Below the pieces are notes generated by a model. The model searched no databases and was not told the DNA's origin. It worked only from the letters and a program-made list of their open reading frames with translations. From Maribellus comscasis (lineage in GTDB: Bacteria; Bacteroidota; Bacteroidia; Bacteroidales; Prolixibacteraceae), in contig NZ_CP046401.1 in the NCBI RefSeq assembly GCF_009762775.1, positions 6,460,001 to 6,524,000 on the forward strand: a stretch of DNA of 64,000 bases, written 5' to 3'. A program made the position numbers and the translations under genes. This document shows positions 61,744-64,000 of this stretch, piece by piece. How positions within the stretch are numbered: position 1 is the stretch's first letter; every line of letters starts with the position of its first letter.

Positions 61744-63180
61744 ATGAAAGGAAGGATTTTTACGGTTCTCATATTATTTCTGCATACAATTTCTCCGGCA
61801 CAGCAAAACATTGAACAAGTTTTTCAGAAATTGCTTACCGGTTCAGATTATAAAAATGCTACAATCGGAATTCAGGTTAGTGATTTGGATTCCGATGAGA
61901 TACTATTCAATTTTGACAATAATAAATTAATGATACCCGCCTCAACCATGAAGTTGGTAACATCGGCTGCAGCACTTGAGATTTTAGGTGCCCATTATCG
62001 TTTTACGACAAAAATCGGCTACACCGGAAACATTAATAAAAATACCTTAAATGGTGACCTTGTTGTGGTTGGAGGCGGCGATCCTGTACTTGGATCTGCT
62101 CACTTTAGAGACTTTTATGAACATCCTGATTTTTTGGATATATGGGTTCAAAAAATAAAAGATGCAGGAATACAAAAGATCAAAGGCGATTTAGTTTTAG
62201 ATGTTTCGCTTTATGACTCGGAAAAGATACCACCTACCTGGATTTGGGAAGACATGGGAAACTACTATGGAGCGGGGCCATCTGCATTATCAGTTTATGA
62301 TAATATGTTTCGCATTACTTTTTCTTCTCCGGGAAAGGCAGGAATGCCAACCCAGATTGTTTCAACATACCCCAAAATTGAAGGATTGGAAATTCAGAAC
62401 GAGGTATTATCATCGGATGAAAATCGTGATTTAGCCTTTGTTTTCGGAAGTCCTCTGGATTATAAAAGAGTTATCAGAGGAACCATTCCTAAAAACAGAA
62501 AATCTTTTACCATAAAAGCTTCTGATCAAAATCCCGAGAAGCTGCTGGCAGCAGATTTTATTTCACATTTGGCAAAGTCCGGGATTTTTATTTCAGGAGG
62601 AGTTAAATTAAAAAAAGTGGATGGAAAGGAATTTCAAATTGTTTATATCCAGGAATCACCAAGTTTAGCTGAAATTGCAAAAGTGCTTAACTACGAAAGT
62701 GTAAATTTGATTGCCGAGCATTTGGTAAAACAAATTGCGGTACAAAAAACAGGAGAGGGGAGCAGGGAAAAAGGAATTGCAGTTATCAAACAATTTTGGA
62801 AATCCAAAGGACTTGAAGGGCAGTTTTTTATGGAAGACGGAAGCGGCCTGTCGCATTTTAATGCAATTTCTCCTGGTCAGTTTATTTCACTTTTGAAATA
62901 CATGCGTAATCAAAGTAAATATTCGGCGGCTTTTTTAAACTCGTTACCGGGAGCGGCAAACGGAACTCTTTATGGTTTTGATGCAAGGGTATTTGAGGGA
63001 AATACTTTGAAAGCCAAAAGTGGTTCAATGACGCGGGTAAGATGTTATGCCGGTTATTTGAAAGTGGATTCAGGGAAAACAGTTGCTTTCTCACTTATGG
63101 TCAATCAATTTGATGGTTCGCATTCAAAACTCATTGGTGAGATTCAAAAACTTTTTGAAGCCGCAAAAATTACTTTCTGA
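61744..63180 (+). CDS. dacB: D-alanyl-D-alanine carboxypeptidase/endopeptidase (PBP4, S13 family)
   Basis: This 478-residue protein has a signal peptide (ending TISPAQQ). The penicillin-binding triads are present: STMK (in IPASTMKLVTSAAALEIL, about residues 77-80), the S-x-N in NYESVNLIAEHLVKQ (about 318-322), and the K-S-G in LKAKSGSMTRVR (about 422-424). The insert domain between the first two motifs, with GGGDPVLGS and SVYDNMFRI, is characteristic of class C PBP4. It trims and cleaves peptidoglycan cross-links in the periplasm. It appears monocistronic. Confidence 0.95.
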   Translation: MKGRIFTVLILFLHTISPAQQNIEQVFQKLLTGSDYKNATIGIQVSDLDSDEILFNFDNNKLMIPASTMKLVTSAAALEILGAHYRFTTKIGYTGNINKNTLNGDLVVVGGGDPVLGSAHFRDFYEHPDFLDIWVQKIKDAGIQKIKGDLVLDVSLYDSEKIPPTWIWEDMGNYYGAGPSALSVYDNMFRITFSSPGKAGMPTQIVSTYPKIEGLEIQNEVLSSDENRDLAFVFGSPLDYKRVIRGTIPKNRKSFTIKASDQNPEKLLAADFISHLAKSGIFISGGVKLKKVDGKEFQIVYIQESPSLAEIAKVLNYESVNLIAEHLVKQIAVQKTGEGSREKGIAVIKQFWKSKGLEGQFFMEDGSGLSHFNAISPGQFISLLKYMRNQSKYSAAFLNSLPGAANGTLYGFDARVFEGNTLKAKSGSMTRVRCYAGYLKVDSGKTVAFSLMVNQFDGSHSKLIGEIQKLFEAAKITF

Positions 63181-63327
63181 ATATTTTTAGTTAAAAGTAT
63201 TTTAATCTTTTTTTTGTAACTAGTTGTTTCTTAGTCTTTAATGAGTCTTGTTTAAAATTGATTTAACCTTAGGCATTGACTTGTTATATATTAAGTCGTA
63301 ACTTGTATAGCGAAACCATTAGATCAT

Positions 63328-63436
63328 TCTAAACTTTCGGGTTTAGATTAAAATTTTCGAGAGACGCGAAATAGAATCAAAAGTAAAATCAGTTTTACTA
63401 TAAAAAGTTCTATTATTTAAGATTTTTGGGTCTTAA
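63328..63436 (+). promoter_or_regulatory. Three consecutive stem-loops upstream of DUF4255 gene
   Basis: In the 342-base gap after PBP4 are TCTAAAC/GTTTAGA (63328-63347, 6-base loop), AGTAAAA/TTTTACT (63382-63399, 4-base loop), and TTAAGA/TCTTAA (63417-63436, 8-base loop). They precede the start of the contractile-injection-type gene by 87 to 195 bases and may form a structured 5' leader. The stems are short, so this is tentative. Confidence 0.4.
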
Positions 63437-63522
63437 TGTAGGGTTTTTTATGTCTGTCTGCGTGTAAATCAAAATAAGATCTGACAGGTATTTGGAAATA
63501 GATAGCTAAGAACTGACTTTAA

Positions 63523-64000
63523 ATGATTTACGACACCTTACAAATACTAAAGGAACAAGTAGAAGCCTATTTTGTCGAAACAGGCCTGGGAAAAATTATT
63601 GCACTGGACAACATCGCATTGTGGGAGTCGGGAAGTGATGACGCAACAAAAGTGGAAGATAAAGTAGTAATGACACTTGTAAGACTGGAAGAAGAAACGA
63701 CATTAAAAAATGTTCCCAGTTACAAGATTACCGACAACAAAACCGAATACTTTAATCCGCCCGTAAATTTGAATCTGTATGTTTTGTTTAGTGGTAATTG
63801 CGACACTTACGACAAATCGTTAAAAGGTATCTCGCGAATCATACAGTTTTTTCAGGGTAAAAAGGTTTTTACTTTGGCAAACACGGTTTATAATCGTACA
63901 AATGTGTCCCTTGACGTGCTTGACCATTTTAAGTTTATCCTGGAAATGTATTCTCCCGGATTTGAAGAACTCAACAATATTTGGGGAACGCTTGGCGGCA
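63523..64000 (+). CDS. DUF4255 (Pvc16-type) protein, truncated by the window edge
   Basis: ATG 63523 opens a frame that remains open to the edge (159 residues seen). The N-terminus MIYDTLQILKEQVEAYFVETG, the middle NPPVNLNLYVLFSGN and DTYDKSLKGISRIIQFFQGKKVF, and the visible end LEMYSPGFEELNNIWGTLGG match the DUF4255 pattern of Pvc16-like proteins. In extracellular contractile injection systems of Photorhabdus virulence cassette type this subunit contributes to the tail tube cap or tail completion. It implies that more injection-system genes lie to the right of the window. Family assignment is from motif memory. Confidence 0.8.
   Translation, partial: MIYDTLQILKEQVEAYFVETGLGKIIALDNIALWESGSDDATKVEDKVVMTLVRLEEETTLKNVPSYKITDNKTEYFNPPVNLNLYVLFSGNCDTYDKSLKGISRIIQFFQGKKVFTLANTVYNRTNVSLDVLDHFKFILEMYSPGFEELNNIWGTLGG

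Overview
This window looks like a chromosomal segment of a carbohydrate-degrading Bacteroidota. The family is probably within Marinilabiliales (Prolixibacteraceae-like), but that is an impression from gene content, not a phylogeny. The basis is a SusC/SusD pair driven by a FecI-type sigma and FecR-type anti-sigma factor, many SPII lipoproteins, AT-rich start regions without clear Shine-Dalgarno sequences, TAnnTTTG-like -7 boxes, and a Bacteroidota-type contractile injection gene at the right edge. I saw no rRNA, tRNA, CRISPR array or insertion sequence.

Layout. (1) 1-4940: an ECF sigma/zinc-finger anti-sigma pair with a secreted beta-propeller protein (minus strand), facing two propeller lipoproteins (plus strand). 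Both sides carry the same candidate ECF promoter. (2) 5017-11647, minus strand: a sugar-scavenging block of DapA-fold aldolase, sodium/solute symporter and sialidase-fold protein, then a VCBS-repeat protein and a YdjC-type deacetylase, with a divergent AraC regulator at 11829. (3) 13165-28018, plus strand: a rhamnoside locus with HpcH/HpaI aldolase, GH78 alpha-L-rhamnosidase, DUF1349 protein, a propeller/helical-barrel fusion, a metallophosphoesterase, FecI, FecR, SusC and SusD. (4) 28869-45706, plus strand: a second sialidase-fold lipoprotein, a FAD oxidoreductase, a LacI regulator, a ROK kinase, a GmhA-like isomerase, GH38 and GH92 mannosidases, a PfkB-HAD fusion, a deoxyhypusine-synthase-like protein, an unknown secreted barrel protein, a metallophosphoesterase and an MBL-fold enzyme. 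(5) 45743-47246: a SatD/DUF3307 pair bracketed by two copies of a tandem-palindrome operator. (6) 47285-50293, minus strand: a second symporter with an AGE-family epimerase.

(7) 50592-63180 is mainly housekeeping: DUF1697 protein, tricorn-type protease, MarC protein, split-Soret-type cytochrome, enolase, M6-type protease, DUF190/CrcB fluoride pair and PBP4. (8) The last 478 bases open a gene of the DUF4255 (Pvc16) family, which suggests an extracellular contractile injection locus continuing to the right.

How the genes fit together: secreted GH78, GH38, GH92 and sialidase-fold enzymes would trim a complex glycan (rhamnose- and mannose-bearing, possibly a glycoprotein or algal polymer). SusCD and the symporters would import products, and the aldolases, kinase, isomerase and epimerase would channel them. 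The two strongest candidates for something undescribed are the kinase-phosphatase fusion cassette with its DHS-like partner (33448-42128), and the SatD/DUF3307 cassette with its duplicated operators.
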